In this document: positions 12,280 through 23,964 of the stretch, piece after piece
Layout: each line of letters begins with the position of its first letter
Numbering within the stretch: position 1 is the stretch's first letter
Assembly (NCBI GenBank): GCA_037501455.1
Contig: CM074860.1
Coordinates: forward strand, 49,300,501-49,364,500
Length of the DNA stretch: 64,000 nucleotides
Direction: 5' to 3'
DNA from: Lantana camara
Taxonomy: Eukaryota; Streptophyta; Magnoliopsida; Lamiales; Verbenaceae
The notes under the pieces: model-generated
The model's input: only the letters and a program-made list of their open reading frames with translations
Databases searched by the model: none
What the model was told of the DNA's origin: nothing
Program-made: the position numbers and the translations under genes

Positions 12280-13429
12280 TCACTGTACAGAAAAGGGAAT
12301 ACAATGTACGCATGAGACACGACTCAGATATGAACCACATAGACGCACGGCAATGATTATGAATCGATGTGAAGTAATATGAAATGGCGTATTATATAAT
12401 TAAGATCATATAATACCATATTATTTAAATACTTAAAATACCAATTTCATATATACACTTATATATATACATATCCAGCATTCACACATACCCAAACCAT
12501 TTATTACATGCACACACTCATATGCATCTATATACATACATCATATATGCACGCACCTAGATCCACATTACACTTAATATACTCAAAGTCACCCCATTAC
12601 ATTAACAGATGGTACACAACGTCTAATTCTTACAATCCTAGCACCCCACAAATAAGAGGTTCATTTTAATATACTTATCTGACTAGGAGCACACTGAATA
12701 TATTTATATACACGTATGGAATACCACATGCACACACCCCTCTAACATAATAAATCAAATATTCCTAACCCCCCAAAATCTGATATGAGATTAGCTAATA
12801 TAAATCGCATCTTTAATTCATAGGCATATTAGTTGATAATTTTCATGACCCAATTTAATTAATTAGCCAACCCACTTAAACACACTAATTAGTCACTATG
12901 CAGGTTCTAATTAAATAACTCATAGACGTATATTATGTCATCGCACAAATAACGAGATTTAAATCTGATTTTACATAATAAATACAACGCCGTTTATATC
13001 AATCCATTTCAAATTGTTATAACAATTTTAAAAGAATACCGAGAAAATCCCAAGGATCAAACATTGTATACATTTATAACACATAACTAACAGATTGATC
13101 ACTAATTTTCAAGAATAAAATTTCCTTAATATTAACAGATAAGCTTAAATATCAAACCCACATCGAAATAACAGGACAATTAACAGTTCAATTCAACTAC
13201 TCAAATTCATCAAATTCTAAATTGTATCATATTTACTTTGAAATGTAGAGATCATACAAATTCAAATCTACTTAATCCTATTCCCAACAATCTAATTTAA
13301 TATTATTTCGGATACAATACAGAACCTGGTACACATATAAATCAGTCCATTACAATACATATAAAATTGGTTTACAAAATAATTAAACAGAATTTAATTA
13401 AGGGTAAACAATATCCTGACGGTTTACCA

Positions 13430-14400
13430 AGGAAATTGAGGAAGGGAGAAGTAGAGGTTGGCGACGACTCACGACGGTTGTTGGAGAAAAGGAAACCAGC
13501 GGAGGTGAGAAGGGAAGTCCTCGGTGGTCACAGAGTTGTGGTTGTCTAGAAACAGCTGCTATCGTCGCTGCTTGGTTCCTTCCTTAGCTGGAGTAAGGTT
13601 GCGATTCGCCGGAGATGGAGGCGTCGGGAGAGACGAGGCGGTGGTTTGCTGGCCGAGATTGGGGAAGAGAGGCAGTGGTGAAATGGTGGGATCAAGTGTA
13701 GGGTTTTCAACCCTCTTAAAATCTGGGCAAGAAAGAGAGAAAGAGGTGGTTCCTGATGGTGGCAACCCGAATCTAGCGTTGGAGTTGTTGGATCTGGCGA
13801 TTGCCGAGAGGGAGAGACGAGCGAAGTGGTTCCCGGCGAGGAATAGATGATGTTGGCGGCGGTGGTGGTTCGCCAGAAAAGACGGAGGGGGTCATGAATC
13901 TGAGGTGGAGATGGTGGTCGGCTATGGTTTCGCCAACGGGAAGGTGGTTCTGGAATGGTGGTGCTGCGGGTATAGCCTTCTGTCTAGATCTGGGCAAGAG
14001 ACAGATGGTCGGGTTGTTGCTGTGCCGCTGCTGGAACTTGGTGATTGTGGTGGTTCGACGGTGGCTGTCAGGTGGTCGACGGCGGAGCAAGGGTGGTGGT
14101 TGGGTCGTGGACAGATCCGCTATTGGTGGCAGTGGTGACGGTGGCGCTGATTCTCCGGCTAAAGTGCAGTAAGGAGCTCCGGAGTTGGACGAAGGCGGCG
14201 GTGGTGAAGGAACTCCGACAATGTATCTGGTGGCGGAGATTTGTGAGGGAGAACGAGAGGGAGTGAAAGGTGGTGGCTGGGCAAAGTTCTCCGACGGTAA
14301 TGGCGATTGGCGGCGGCTTCACGGTGGGGAAGCTGGAGCCGCTGCTGCAGCTTGTGGAGGTGAAGGGAGAAGAAGAAATGCTGCTTGTTGAAGATATGGG
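13430..14400. other. GC-rich, GGT/GGC-repetitive island in the solo LTR
   Basis: Roughly 1 kb of G-rich DNA full of ggtggt, ggcgg and cgccgg steps, in sharp contrast to the AT-rich LTR on both sides. Many short open frames run through it on both strands because stop codons are rare in such composition; none shows a recognisable domain. It may be an expanded leader exon or a captured host fragment. I cannot tell which. Confidence 0.6.
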
Positions 14401-15478
14401 GAATAAATGAAATAGCAGCTAGGGTTCTCGGTACATAAAGAGTCCATTTTCTCTAAAATTGCAAATAAGCCCCTGAAGAGTTCAAGTCGTGCAAATCGAG
14501 TCCTCAAGTTCCAATAAGATCAATTAAATCCAAGTAAATATTAGGAAATTATAAAAGTACCTCCCGAAAATAAGAGTAGTGTCCAATTTAGCCCAAAATG
14601 ATTTTTCATAATTAGAAATAGATCCCCAACTTTTAATAATTATAAATTAGCCCACATGATTTAAGTTAAAGAGCAATTAGGCATAAAACACATATTTCAA
14701 TTAAGTCCACATATTTTCATAAGGTTGCAATCGAGTCAACTAAACAATTAAAACATAAATAAAGCAATTCAAACACGAGAAGAGTTAAACAGATAACAAT
14801 CTAATCGCACGTAAATGACATCGTATCTTGTTCCGAAAATACGGGGTGTTACAAAATTACTAACCCTAGACTTCATATAATCCATCAAGAATCTCATAAT
14901 TAGATGGAGAAGATGATGGCGATGAAAGATGGATCTTCAAACTCTTAATTTTCTTGATAAAACTTGATTAAAATTGACGAAACCCCTTCCCTTCTTCTAG
15001 ATGGTTTGGCTCGGTGAGAAGGAAGCAAAATGGAGGAATATTTTTGGATGAAAAATGAAATAGAAGCATGGAGAAGTATTTTACGTGATTCACCATCCTT
15101 GAATTTGATGAAATGTATAATTTGCAATTTACTCCCTCGTTTATATAAATTGTGCAATCAAGGATGCCATGTCTTAGAAACTAATCAATTAAGTCCAAGA
15201 ATAAGTATGCAATTTGGTCCTTAAATTTAAAAGAATTATCATATAAGGACAATTTGGCAATTAAATCACACTTGGCAATTAAGTCATGAAATAAATTCTC
15301 AATTTGATATGATTTCATATAATTTCGCATAAAAATTAATAAAATGGATTTCATATAATTTCACGTAATTTGCACATTAACGGTAATTTCATATAAGTTA
15401 TGGAAATATAATGCATCAAATATTAAGAAATTTATAAAATATCACGTAATACATAAACAAAAAAACCGGGGCGTTACA

Positions 15479-15517
15479 ATTCTCCCCCCCCCCCCCAAGA
15501 GAACCTGGTCCCCAGGT
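15479..15517 (-). promoter_or_regulatory. Polypurine tract and pre-PPT hairpin of element D
   Basis: Minus strand CTTGG followed by a G run (C run 15484-15496) and AGAAT precedes the LTR. Arms ACCTGG/CCAGGT (15503-15508, 15512-15517) surround a GGA loop. The second D copy has a shorter G run (7). Confidence 0.8.
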
Positions 15518-15548
15518 CCACTGCCGAGTTCCAAACTTAGCAAGCAAT

Positions 15549-15622
15549 GAGAGAGCCCTGTCTCTCAACCAAGTAACGAGAGAACCCCGTCTCTAGAGCA
15601 ACAAAGAGAGAACCCCGTCTCT
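15549..15622 (-). repeat. Tandem palindromic repeats in D 3' untranslated region
   Basis: Three copies of a GAGAGAACCCCGTCTCTC-type unit at 15549-15566, 15578-15594 and 15606-15622, spaced about 28-29 bp. Each has complementary GAGAGA/TCTCTC ends. They lie between gag and the polypurine tract. Confidence 0.85.
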
Positions 15623-15747
15623 TATTCAAATAGAACTACAACTCAAGTAAGCAATTATGGAAGCATTCACATAGTTATCATACTAGGCAAGTAGAATCAT
15701 GTTAATTGCAACAATAAGAGAATTCGTGATGCACGTGATATGCATGA

Positions 15748-16907
15748 TTAAATGTTCCGTTCACCATTGATTATGTCATGGCCGTAATTAATACCTTCTG
15801 CTACCCTGGCCGGATCCACATACACATTCTGCACTTCTCTTTCTAGAGCATATGCACAAGCCTGAACAAGCGGCCTCTGACCCCCGGCAAACAACTCTAG
15901 TCGCTTTGGACACGTGTCTATTTGGTGCTCATTGCTTCCACAACGCAGACATAGTTTCAAACGTTTCCTACAAGCCTCGTAGGTATGTGTGTCACGGCCA
16001 CAATAAGTGCAGAGAGGCTTTCCGATGGTGAGGTCAAAGTTGGGACACTTGGAGCTTCCGGAACCGATCCAACTGATCGAGCCTTCTTTTGAGATTTCTC
16101 CCGAGGTAGCGAGGATTGATAAGAAATATGCCTCTTTCCATTGTTAGAATTTTATCAGGAGTGAGGTACAGGACTTCTCGCGTTCACCGAGTCTTCATGT
16201 TTCAAAGCTTTTGTAGTAGCCTTAATCCAAGTACTCGTGTTAACCGCTTCCAATGCCCTCTGTATGTCCGGTCTTAATACTTGCACGAACTGCATCGCTT
16301 TGTGGAAGCCATCACTCGCTATATTGGGTGCATAGCGAGACAACCTTTCAAACTCAGATATGTATTCTGATAGTGATCTCCCTCCTTGCTTAAGCTCGGT
16401 AAATTCCTTCAACCTACGGGTCCGGGAAGCCGGTGGAACGAATTTATTCTTAAATTCCCTAACAAACACCTCCCAAGTAATATCTTCCCCAACAGCTTTC
16501 AATACAATCTTCGTACTTTCCCACCAAGAATATGCTTCACCCTGAATCAAAGTAATAGTGCAGCGAGCTTTCTCCCGAGGCTCACAAGGAATAAGCTCCC
16601 AGATTCTTTCCACTTCTTTCAGCCACATCTCCGCTTGAATATCATTACCCTTAAAGAACTTAGGAGGGTGCTGGTATTGAAACTCCCGGAGTATAGCAGA
16701 AATGGGTGTCTCTGGTTGTACTGGTGGCACAGGTGGCGCTGGAGGTACGTAATCCCTAAGTCTCTGAAGAATTAAACCAACCACTGCATTCATGAAATAT
16801 TGTGGCTGAGCAGGAGGGGGAGGAGGTGGAGGAGCACGAGGAGAATGATCATGCCGGTGTCTCCTGTGTCCCGGAGAGTGCTCACGAGGAGGTCTACCTC
16901 GAGGCAT
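15748..16907 (-). pseudogene. Element D gag, frameshifted; no pol present
   Basis: Start is the ATG of MPRGRPPREH at 16905-16907, one base after an acceptor-like TTATTTACAG. The first frame (16155-16907) has a His/Arg/Pro-rich N-terminus, then [42 protein letters not shown] and GEAYSWWES, strongly similar to Gag of E. It ends at 16155. A second frame (15748 to about 16010) carries two zinc knuckles, CTYCGRDTHTYEAC and CLRCGSNEHQIDTC, both CX2CX4HX4C. No protease, RT or integrase follows; about 250 bases later comes the polypurine tract. D is thus a gag-only, non-autonomous element (TR-GAG-like), itself now broken by frameshift. E or a relative could have supplied Pol. Confidence 0.85.
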
Positions 16908-17130
16908 CCTGTAAATAAGACACTTGATATGCATGTTGGATTTGTGGATGCTAATGACCATAATTAAGATCATAAGATGCAAGTAAAACACATAGTTCAC
17001 GTAATTCATCGAGTTTAAATAAATTCAAGTAGTTGCACATAAGATGCAAGACTCACAATTATCAAATGATCCTATGCCGTTCGACCTAGACTCACGAGAC
17101 ACGACACTAGAACCTCGATTTTCCAACCGA

Positions 17131-17142
17131 GCTCTAATACCA
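17131..17142 (-). other. Primer-binding site of element D
   Basis: Minus strand TGGTATTAGAGC, one mismatch to the initiator-Met tRNA complement, 7 bases from the LTR end. Confidence 0.85.
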
Positions 17143-17149
17143 CTTAAGA

Positions 17150-19839
17150 TGTAGCACCCTTCATGTATAGATGCCACATCCCCGCACTATAGCTCAATCC
17201 ACATACGAAATGAGTAATCTGTACATGAACCAAACTATAGGGAACGGGTGACAATGAAAAAGAACCAAGCTAGCTAGGCGGGACTAACCTCAATCGAAAT
17301 ATCACAATGTAATAAAACGAGCGGAAGCATAATAATTTCCCATATCACTTATCAAGTATTCTAGACATACTATCCTCTAATTCCGTATATCAATACATTA
17401 TCATCTCCACAATTACAAAACATGTCATAATATATATAAGTGTCAACATTATGAGAATAAGATAAAGGTGAAGTGCGCTAGACTCAAACTAAAGACACCA
17501 CTCAACTTTAACTCCCGTCTAGCACGCACCTGCAAAACACTGAAAGTTGGAGGCTTCAGTCTATGGAAGACTGAGTGAGGGGTTTAAATAAATATTAGCG
17601 CACGTATCATGCAAGTTATAATCTCGGTTAACTTTTATAAGAGAAAGCGATATAAATCTAATAATAATGTTGAACTTTTTGCCCAAGATTACAACACTCC
17701 AATTTAACAATCTAATCAATTTCAATTCAATTCAATCAGTGGCCTGGCGAGTGAGGGCAATCTCCAACCTTTCTCCGACACTCTACAATAATTCAGTTTT
17801 AATAGCTTAAGTGATCAAGTAATACATTTCAGTGCACAAATAACAATTTCACAATACATCCTTCTTCCTCCGAGTGATGGTTGGATTACAAGGCCCCACC
17901 ACCCAGTCACGACGTGAGTCAGGTTCATGACTCCCATGTACGGGATTCCTTCCTCTACCAAGCCTCCTGGTGGATTCAGGGTTCTTCCCCACGATGTGAG
18001 GGGAGTGTAGAGTTACCCATCAGCCCACGCTTTCCCGGTTGGCTCATACAATAACCCTTGGGCCCTAGTGCACGATTCACGATTACTCGCCAATACACGA
18101 TCATTTCACCATATCACGATTATTCAATATATCACGAAATCACTTGTTATCACTAAGGTTTTTTGAAGAACTATAGATAGATATATATACATTTTGGCTT
18201 AAAAGATCACATAGGGTTTTACGGGTTCTGTATGTATATATATCTAGAAATTAAACCTCACTGTGACGACCAAAACAAGAATACAACTACGGTGCGTGCT
18301 CCTCGTCAATGGGAAGAAAATCTTTGCAACAAGGACAAGGTTCGTGAGACATGACTCGTATGAACTATTTATGACGCACGACATAATGCAATGAGATAAT
18401 GCGCAACAATAATTAAGAAATGTCAATTAAGAGATTAATCATCACTAAACTAAGTTTATAACTCATATAAATCACATACGGGAGCCAAGGAAGTGAAAGA
18501 ATGCAATATGAAGGGTTTTGATGAAATTTAGGAAAAACTGACAATTTTCGGAAATGCACACACAGTGGAAAACTCGGAATAACTTGAGTTCTAGAAGTTA
18601 GAATTGAGTTTTTTTTATTGGGTTTAAAACTAGACACATAGACCTTTCTAACGCTATATGGTACGTTTTCTAGTTCAAAGCGAGGTGAAAATGGCGTAGG
18701 TCCGAAGTTGGACAAATGCAGATTACGAAGGGGTCGCGCCTTTTTACTCTATTTTTGGTCGCTTCCGAGACCTAATTTTTTCATGAATATTCACGTAATT
18801 TTTCACAAAGTTGAAAGTTGGTAAAAATTGGGTCGTGGGCGCGACCTGTTTTATGTGTATTTTCGCCCGCGGGCGCGACCTTCAAGTTCTGCAGAAAAAA
18901 ACAGAGCAGAAAGCAGGGGAAGCTCGACCAAACACCAAAACAAACCAAAACAACCATTTTTATGCATCAAAATAAAGGATTTCTAGTGATTTACATGCAT
19001 ATATACTTAAAATACAATAAAACTTCATATAAACATATAAATCACACAAAATTATCCAAGATCACAAGCTCCAAGTTCACTTATGAATTCATCATATAAG
19101 CTCAATTTCTTCAAGAATTCATGCATCAATCCAAGCTATAATCATGTATTCACGTAGTAAACAACATATAACCCACATATTTCATGAAATTACTAGCCCT
19201 AGACTTCATATAATCCATCAAGAATCTCATATTCATGCATATACCAACCTTGAAATGAAATTAGATGGAGAAGATGATGGCTATGAAAGATGGATCTTCA
19301 AACTTTTAATTTTCTTGATAAAACTTGATTAAAATTGATGAAACCCCTTCCATTCTTCTTGATTGTTTGGATCGGTCATAAGGAAGCAAAATGGAGGAAG
19401 ATTTTTGGATGAAGAATGAAATAGAAGCATGGAGAAGTCTTTTACGTGATTCACCATCCTTGAATTTGATGAAATGTATAATTTGCAATTTACTCCCTCG
19501 TTTGTATAAATTATGCAATCAAGGATGCCATGTCTTAGAAATTAATCAATTAAGTCCAAGAATAAGTATGCAATTTGGTCCTTCAATTTAAAAGAATGAT
19601 CATACAAGGACAATTTGGCAATTAAATCACAATTGGAAATTAAGTCATGAAATAAATTCTCAATTTGATATGATTTCATATAATTTCGCATAAAAATTAA
19701 TGAAATGGATTTCATATAATTTCACGTAATTTACACATTAAGGGTAGTTTCATATAAGTTATGGAAATATAATCCATGAAACGTTAAGAAATTTATAAAA
19801 TATCATGTAATACATAAACGAAAAAATCGGGGCGTTACA
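17150..19839 (-). repeat. 5' LTR of element D, 2690 bp
   Basis: Bounded by TGTAGCACCC and GGGGCGTTACA. Nearly the same sequence as 8813-10866 plus 14859-15478. Minus-strand leader: donor TTTCAAG|GTTGGT with intron start 19248, acceptor-like TTGCAAAG| at 18322 (the other copy has TTGCACAG), hairpin CAGTCTATGGAAGACTG 17557-17573. The exon-2 donor reads CAGTGAGG here, having lost one G relative to the other LTR. It is followed not by flanking DNA but by another D internal region. Confidence 0.9.
18731..18874 (-). repeat. Palindrome cluster, GGTCGCGGCCGCGACC type (D 5' LTR)
   Basis: Partial copy GGTCGCGCC at 18732-18740, decayed GGTCGCTTCCGAGACC 18757-18772, GGTCGTGGGCGCGACC 18831-18846 and GCCCGCGGGC 18865-18874. 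All lie between the candidate donor at 19248 and acceptor at 18322. Confidence 0.8.
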
Positions 19840-20262
19840 ATTCTCCCCCCCTTAAGAGGACCTGGTCCCGAGGTCCACTGCCGAGTTCCAAACTTAGCAA
19901 GCAATGAGAGAGCCCCGTCTCTCAACCAAGTAATGAGAGAACCCCGTCTCTCGAGCAACAAAGAGAGAACCCCATCTCTCAAGCAACAAAGAGAGAACCC
20001 CGTCTCTCATTCAAATAGAACTACAATTCAAGTAAGCATTTATGGAAGCGTTCACATAGTTATGATACAAGGCAAGTAGAATCATGTTAATTGCAACAAT
20101 AAGAGAATTCATGATGCACGTGATATGCATGATTAAATATGTTGTTGACCATTGATTATGGCATAGCCGTAATTAATATCTTCTGTTACCCTGGTCGGAT
20201 CCACATGCACATTCTACACTTCTCTTTCTAGAGCATACACACGAGCCTGAACAAGCAGCCTC
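19840..20262 (-). mobile_element. Second, truncated D internal region (3' end)
   Basis: Polypurine tract, pre-PPT hairpin (ACCTGG/CGAGGT, one mismatch), palindromic repeats and the start of the gag 3' end are repeated as at 15479-15870. At about 20262 the homology stops abruptly and a different LTR begins. D therefore has an LTR-internal-LTR-internal order, as expected after unequal recombination between D copies followed by truncation. Confidence 0.85.
19906..20008 (-). repeat. Tandem palindromic repeats, four copies
   Basis: Copies of GAGAGAACCCCGTCTCTC at 19906-19923 (AG variant), 19935-19952, 19963-19980 (CA variant) and 19991-20008. Spacing 28-29 bp. One copy more than in the first D internal region. 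Confidence 0.9.
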
Positions 20263-21626
20263 TTTCTAAAAATGGTCGCGGCCTCTACCGAAAATCAACT
20301 AGAAACAGTCACGGCCGCGATCTGAAGCCTGCACAACTCGAAAGTCATCAAAAAATGGGTCGCGGCCACTACAAAAATTACACTAAAGACAATTATGGCC
20401 GCGACCTCATGCGACAGCTGGGGAAAAACGGATTTTCAAGCCAAAATCTCCAACAAAACTAAAATAAATTCATGTTATCTTTAAGTATACACATAATAGG
20501 ATCATAATATTACAAGATTTTGTCTATTTCTTGAAAATAATCCAGCCGAACATAACGACACATATGATCAAAGGCAAGGATAAATATAAGTTCATCTTTT
20601 CATGAAAAACTCCAAAAACCTCAAACGATATCCAATGATTCCTTAACTCTCATTCAAAATCAGTCTATACGCTTATTCTATGATGCCTTAAGATCAATTA
20701 GGATGCATAACTTCCAAGAAATCCACAAGAGATCACCCAAATTCGTCAAAATGTATGAAACCCTTACTATTCACTATAGTGATAAAAACATGCTCATTTC
20801 TCCATGATTTTCACCAAATAAAGAGTCTAAACAAATAAGAGAAGGAGAATACAATTCCAAGCTTACCTTTTGAAAATGGAGGAATTTGATGAAGATTTGA
20901 GCACAAAAGAGTGTAAAGTGAATAGTTTATTTTTCCTTTCTCTTATGATTCAGTTTTTGCAGCCAATTCTCTCGTTTTCTTCAATATGGAACAAAATGGA
21001 GGGATAATGGCTGCAAGGGAATTATTTTGGGAGAGTGTGGGGCCAAATCTTGCTTAATTTGGTCAAAGATAGCTTAAGTTATGATTAAAAGAGTGAACAA
21101 AGGTCCTAAATTCGCACAGGAAGCTTGTTTCAGTCAACTTTCGGAGGTTTAAATGAGCTCAGAAATATATAAGGCTAGGTTTATTGAACTCGAATCATCG
21201 ATACGAGTTCAACGGAGGTGATGGAATTCAAATCTGAATTCTCGAGCTCGTGTTATGCTTCCCGGAACCCAAGGTGCGCTAAATACCTTTTAGCCCCCTT
21301 TAGGTCCTGTCTCCCAAAATAAAATAAAAACACAAGACGAAAAGTTCAAAAACATAAAATGAGGACAAGAAAAATTCCATAATTCACATAATTCATGCAT
21401 ACCAAAAATTTGGAAAAATCAAAATTAAATTCGAATGCAAATTAAGGCAAAATGCACGGCGTAAGGCATAAACGTTAAAAATAAATCAAATTCATACTTA
21501 AAAAATAAATTCAAATAACTTCAAATAATCAAATTAACATTTAAATAACACGTAGTCATGTAATTATTAAATTAAATTATGCAAATTAAGGTATACCTGA
21601 AAGTCCGGAAAAACTGGGATGTTATA
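20263..21626 (-). repeat. 3' LTR of element C, truncated
   Basis: Right end GGGATGTTATA at 21626 abuts a polypurine tract. It corresponds to the TGTAACATCCC start of the G LTR with one C-to-T change. The left part is missing at the junction with D. No gene. Confidence 0.8.
20274..20406 (-). repeat. Palindrome cluster, GGTCGCGGCCGCGACC type (C LTR)
   Basis: Four half-decayed copies: GGTCGCGGCC near 20274, a CACGGCCGCGA copy near 20311, GGTCGCGGCC near 20358, and TATGGCCGCGACC ending at 20406. Spacing is about 30-50 bp. Confidence 0.7.
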
Positions 21627-21662
21627 AACCTCCGTCCTTCAAAAGGACCTGTCCTCAGGTCC
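21627..21662 (-). promoter_or_regulatory. Polypurine tract and pre-PPT hairpin of element C
   Basis: Minus strand TTTTGAAGGACGGAGGTT precedes the LTR. Arms GGACCTG (21645-21651) and CAGGTCC (21656-21662) form a perfect 7-bp stem around AGGA. Confidence 0.8.
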
Positions 21663-22133
21663 GAAGCTAGGTCTTGAAAATATCCGGGTACAATAGTCTC
21701 ATTTTCTCCTTAGTCTCCCAAGTGGCTTCCTCGGATTTTTGATCACGCCACAAGACCTTTACCAAGGGAATCTGCCGGTTTCTCAATTCTTACATCTTCC
21801 GGTCTAAGACTTTAACTGGGTGTTTCTTCATTATCAAATCCGACTCCAATTGTACCTCTCCAACTAGAAGTATATAAGACTCATCGGGAAAATATTTTCG
21901 GAGTTGAGAGCCATGGAAAACATTGTGTATCTCGGTCAAGCTCGGTGGTAAATGAAGCCGGTAGGCTACTTCCCCAACTCATTCAAGAATCTCGAAGGGG
22001 CCTAAGTAGCGCGGGTTAAACTTCCCGCCTTTACCCAATCCGAGCAAACCCTTTTCTAGGAGATGCTTTTAGAAAAACCTTATCTCCCACTTCAAACTCC
22101 AAGGGTCGTCTTCTTTTGTACGCATAACTTTTC
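21663..22133 (-). pseudogene. Element C integrase C-terminus/chromodomain, left of E
   Basis: Frames on the minus strand read the integrase tail (KRRRPLEFEVGDKVFLK at 22080-22120, then the GPFEI-like and chromodomain-like segments) with several stops. The coding sequence is cut at 22133 by the insertion of E and resumes at 30591. Confidence 0.8.
22129..22133. repeat. Target-site duplication TTTTC, left of E
   Basis: Matches TTTTC at 30586-30590, flanking both ends of E. Confidence 0.95.
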
Positions 22134-23945
22134 TGTAACGCCCCGGTTTCCGGAGGAACAGGTAAGCTCGCCACGTGTACGTTTTGAGTGTAGGTTTATT
22201 TTATTCTTTTAATTTCATAATATATTCTCACGAAACATTATTCATGTCAATTATATGATTTCATATCATTCAAAATATTATTTCATGGCACGAAAAATAT
22301 TTCTTGCATGAAAACCATTACCGAGAGTTTTTGAAATTACCAATTCGTTCCTAAGTATTTATTTCTAAAACTTTGGGGACTTAATTGCGTGAACTTTTAG
22401 GACCAAATTGATCATATTTTAAAACCTCATCTACTCAATTGTATAGATTGAATTCTTGGAGGATTTATTGGCAATTAACTTAATTCACAAAAACCAAGAA
22501 TGGATGTAACGGTATAAGCTTCCTCAAGCTTCCTTGATCAATTTTATCCCAAAAGTTTGCCAAACACATTTGCTTCCTCTCATTCTCGGTACTAAGAAGA
22601 AAAGGGAAGAAGATAATTTTCTATCAATCATCAAGATTTCAAGAAGTTAGCCAAGCTTTGAGGGATCATCATCATCATCATCCACTTTCTTCATTTCTTT
22701 CATCTTTAAGGTCACGAGGGCGTGGACGGGGAGCAAGCTCCTTAGAACGCTTATTTATTATATTTTGCAAGAAAGGTGAGGTTTTGTTTTGGTAACACGA
22801 ACCCTAAAACCCTTATGTGCTAGTTTTCGGCCAAACGTATTATACTTATAAATGATTTTCAAACCATGAACGTTTCCAAGCAAGAAAGTATTGATTATCA
22901 TGAATTCAAGCATGTTTGGCGAGTACATGATTGCACGTGGGCCCGAGGGTAGTTCTTGAGCCAACCGGGAAAGCAAGGGCTGACGGGTAACTCCTAAATT
23001 ATCCTCACATTGTTGGGATCACCCCCGAAGCCACTAGGAGATTAGTGGTGGAAGGAGTTCCGTGTCTAGAGGGTCATGTCCTCTACACACACCATGTCGT
23101 GGATAGTCGAGCCTTGCAAACTCGCTATCAACCGGAGGAAGAAGGAGACTGGGGATTAATCCGGCGTGTCGGGTTATCCTCGGGTTATTGCATGATTTCA
23201 AGCATGAACTTGTTTATATGAGCACTAATTAAATTGCATGATCACGTATTTATCAAGCAACCAAGCATGATCACGTATTGTTCACGATTGGGAGTTCGGT
23301 TGGAGACTGCCCTTGCTCGCCGGGGCCACATGTTCATGACATTGACAAGCATGATTAAATAAACGTGTTAAAATGATTTGGTTGTAATCCCGGGCAAAGA
23401 TTAACTTCTTGAATTACATATCTATTTTATGCTAAAGTCTTCACCCGAGGCTACAACTTGCATGTGATGTGTGTATATATAATTATTGCCCCTCACTCAG
23501 TCTTCGGTAGACTGATACTTCACTTTTCAGGTACCCTTTTGAGCGTGGTCGTGCTAGGCGGGCGTTGTTCGAGTCTTTTGCATCTTCACGAGTCTAGCAC
23601 CTGTCATGTATAGTACTTTGAGACATTTCATGTTATGCTCGTTATTGTCTCATTTTGAATACTTAATGATGTATCTTATTTAGATATGACAATGTAGTGA
23701 TAGTTAATTGGTACCTATATGTATCTAGGTAATAAATATGGTACCTATATATATGAATGAATTTATTGCTTCCGCTTTTCTGTTCATGTTTGTTTGATTA
23801 TGTTGGGGAGAGTGTCCCGCCTAGCTCGTCATTTTTATTGTCACCCGTTCGCTGTGGTCTTGGTTTATGTATGAACTGTCCATTTCATACGTGGATCGAG
23901 GCTATAGTGCGGGGGATGTGGCGCCTTGGGGTTTAGGGTGCTACA
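22134..23945 (+). repeat. 5' LTR of element E, 1812 bp
   Basis: Starts TGTAACGCCCCGG and ends GGGTGCTACA. Versus the 3' LTR I see about 15 substitutions and one 28-bp deletion near 22230, between two ACG triplets. It belongs to the family of the solo LTR at 42271-44868 but lacks that LTR's 809-bp GT...AG segment; the junction is at 22710/22711 (CATCTTTAAG|GTCACGAGG). Exon-2-like sequence 22711-22775 ends GAAAG|GTGAGG. The hairpin CAGTCTTCGGTAGACTG is at 23498-23514 and acceptor CACTTTTCAG| ends at 23530. Confidence 0.95.
22776..23530 (+). other. Candidate leader intron 2 in E LTR
   Basis: Donor AAAG|GTGAGG and acceptor CACTTTTCAG|G with the conserved hairpin 16 nt before the acceptor. An alternative acceptor GATTTCAG| at 24199 lies one base before the gag ATG; use of it would remove the PBS from the mRNA (22776-24199). 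The 3' LTR copy has GTGATG at the donor. Inferred, no RNA evidence. Confidence 0.5.
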
Positions 23946-23953
23946 TCTACAGG

Positions 23954-23964
23954 TGGTATCAGAG
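23954..23964 (+). other. Primer-binding site of element E
   Basis: TGGTATCAGAG, matching the initiator-Met tRNA complement, then GC replaced by GCC after one extra G. Eight bases inside the LTR end. Confidence 0.9.

Larger units (their letters stand above)
10867..14853 (-). repeat. Solo LTR, 3987 bp, with duplication AAATT
   Basis: Begins TGTAGCACCCC and ends GGGGTGTTACA. It is flanked by AAATT at 10862-10866 and 14854-14858, and interrupts the D LTR sequence, which resumes at 14859. No internal region is present, so this is a solo LTR left by recombination. On the minus strand it carries acceptor CTTTTCTGTACAG| near 12284, the hairpin CAGTCAACTGACTG at 11389-11402, acceptor AGTTTGCAG|GT after it, and a GC-rich island at 13430-14400. 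Confidence 0.95.
8813..15478 (-). repeat. 3' LTR of gag-only element D, split by a solo LTR
   Basis: Plus reading TGTAGCACCCTTCATG at 8813 and GGGGCGTTACA at 15478. After removal of the inserted LTR and one duplication copy the length is about 2.67 kb, similar to its partner at 17150-19839. Minus-strand leader signals: acceptor GTTGCACAG| at 9986, donor GTCACAG|GTGAGG near 9925, hairpin CAGTCTATGGAAGACTG at 9220-9236, followed by an AG acceptor-like site. Left flanking 5 bases are ACACT; the other flank is not available. Confidence 0.9.

Noticed and set aside
13524..14391. Several overlapping open frames on both strands rich in Gly, Arg, Trp
   Set aside because: They arise from GC-rich composition with few stops. 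No domain, no consistent frame, and the region lies in an LTR.
15549..20008. Regularly spaced repeats resembling a CRISPR array
   Set aside because: Plant nuclear DNA, short spacers of near-constant sequence, location in a retrotransposon 3' region.
22758..22976. Minus-strand open frame repeated in both E LTRs (also 29398-29616)
   Set aside because: Antisense to the LTR, duplicated only because LTRs are duplicated; no motif.
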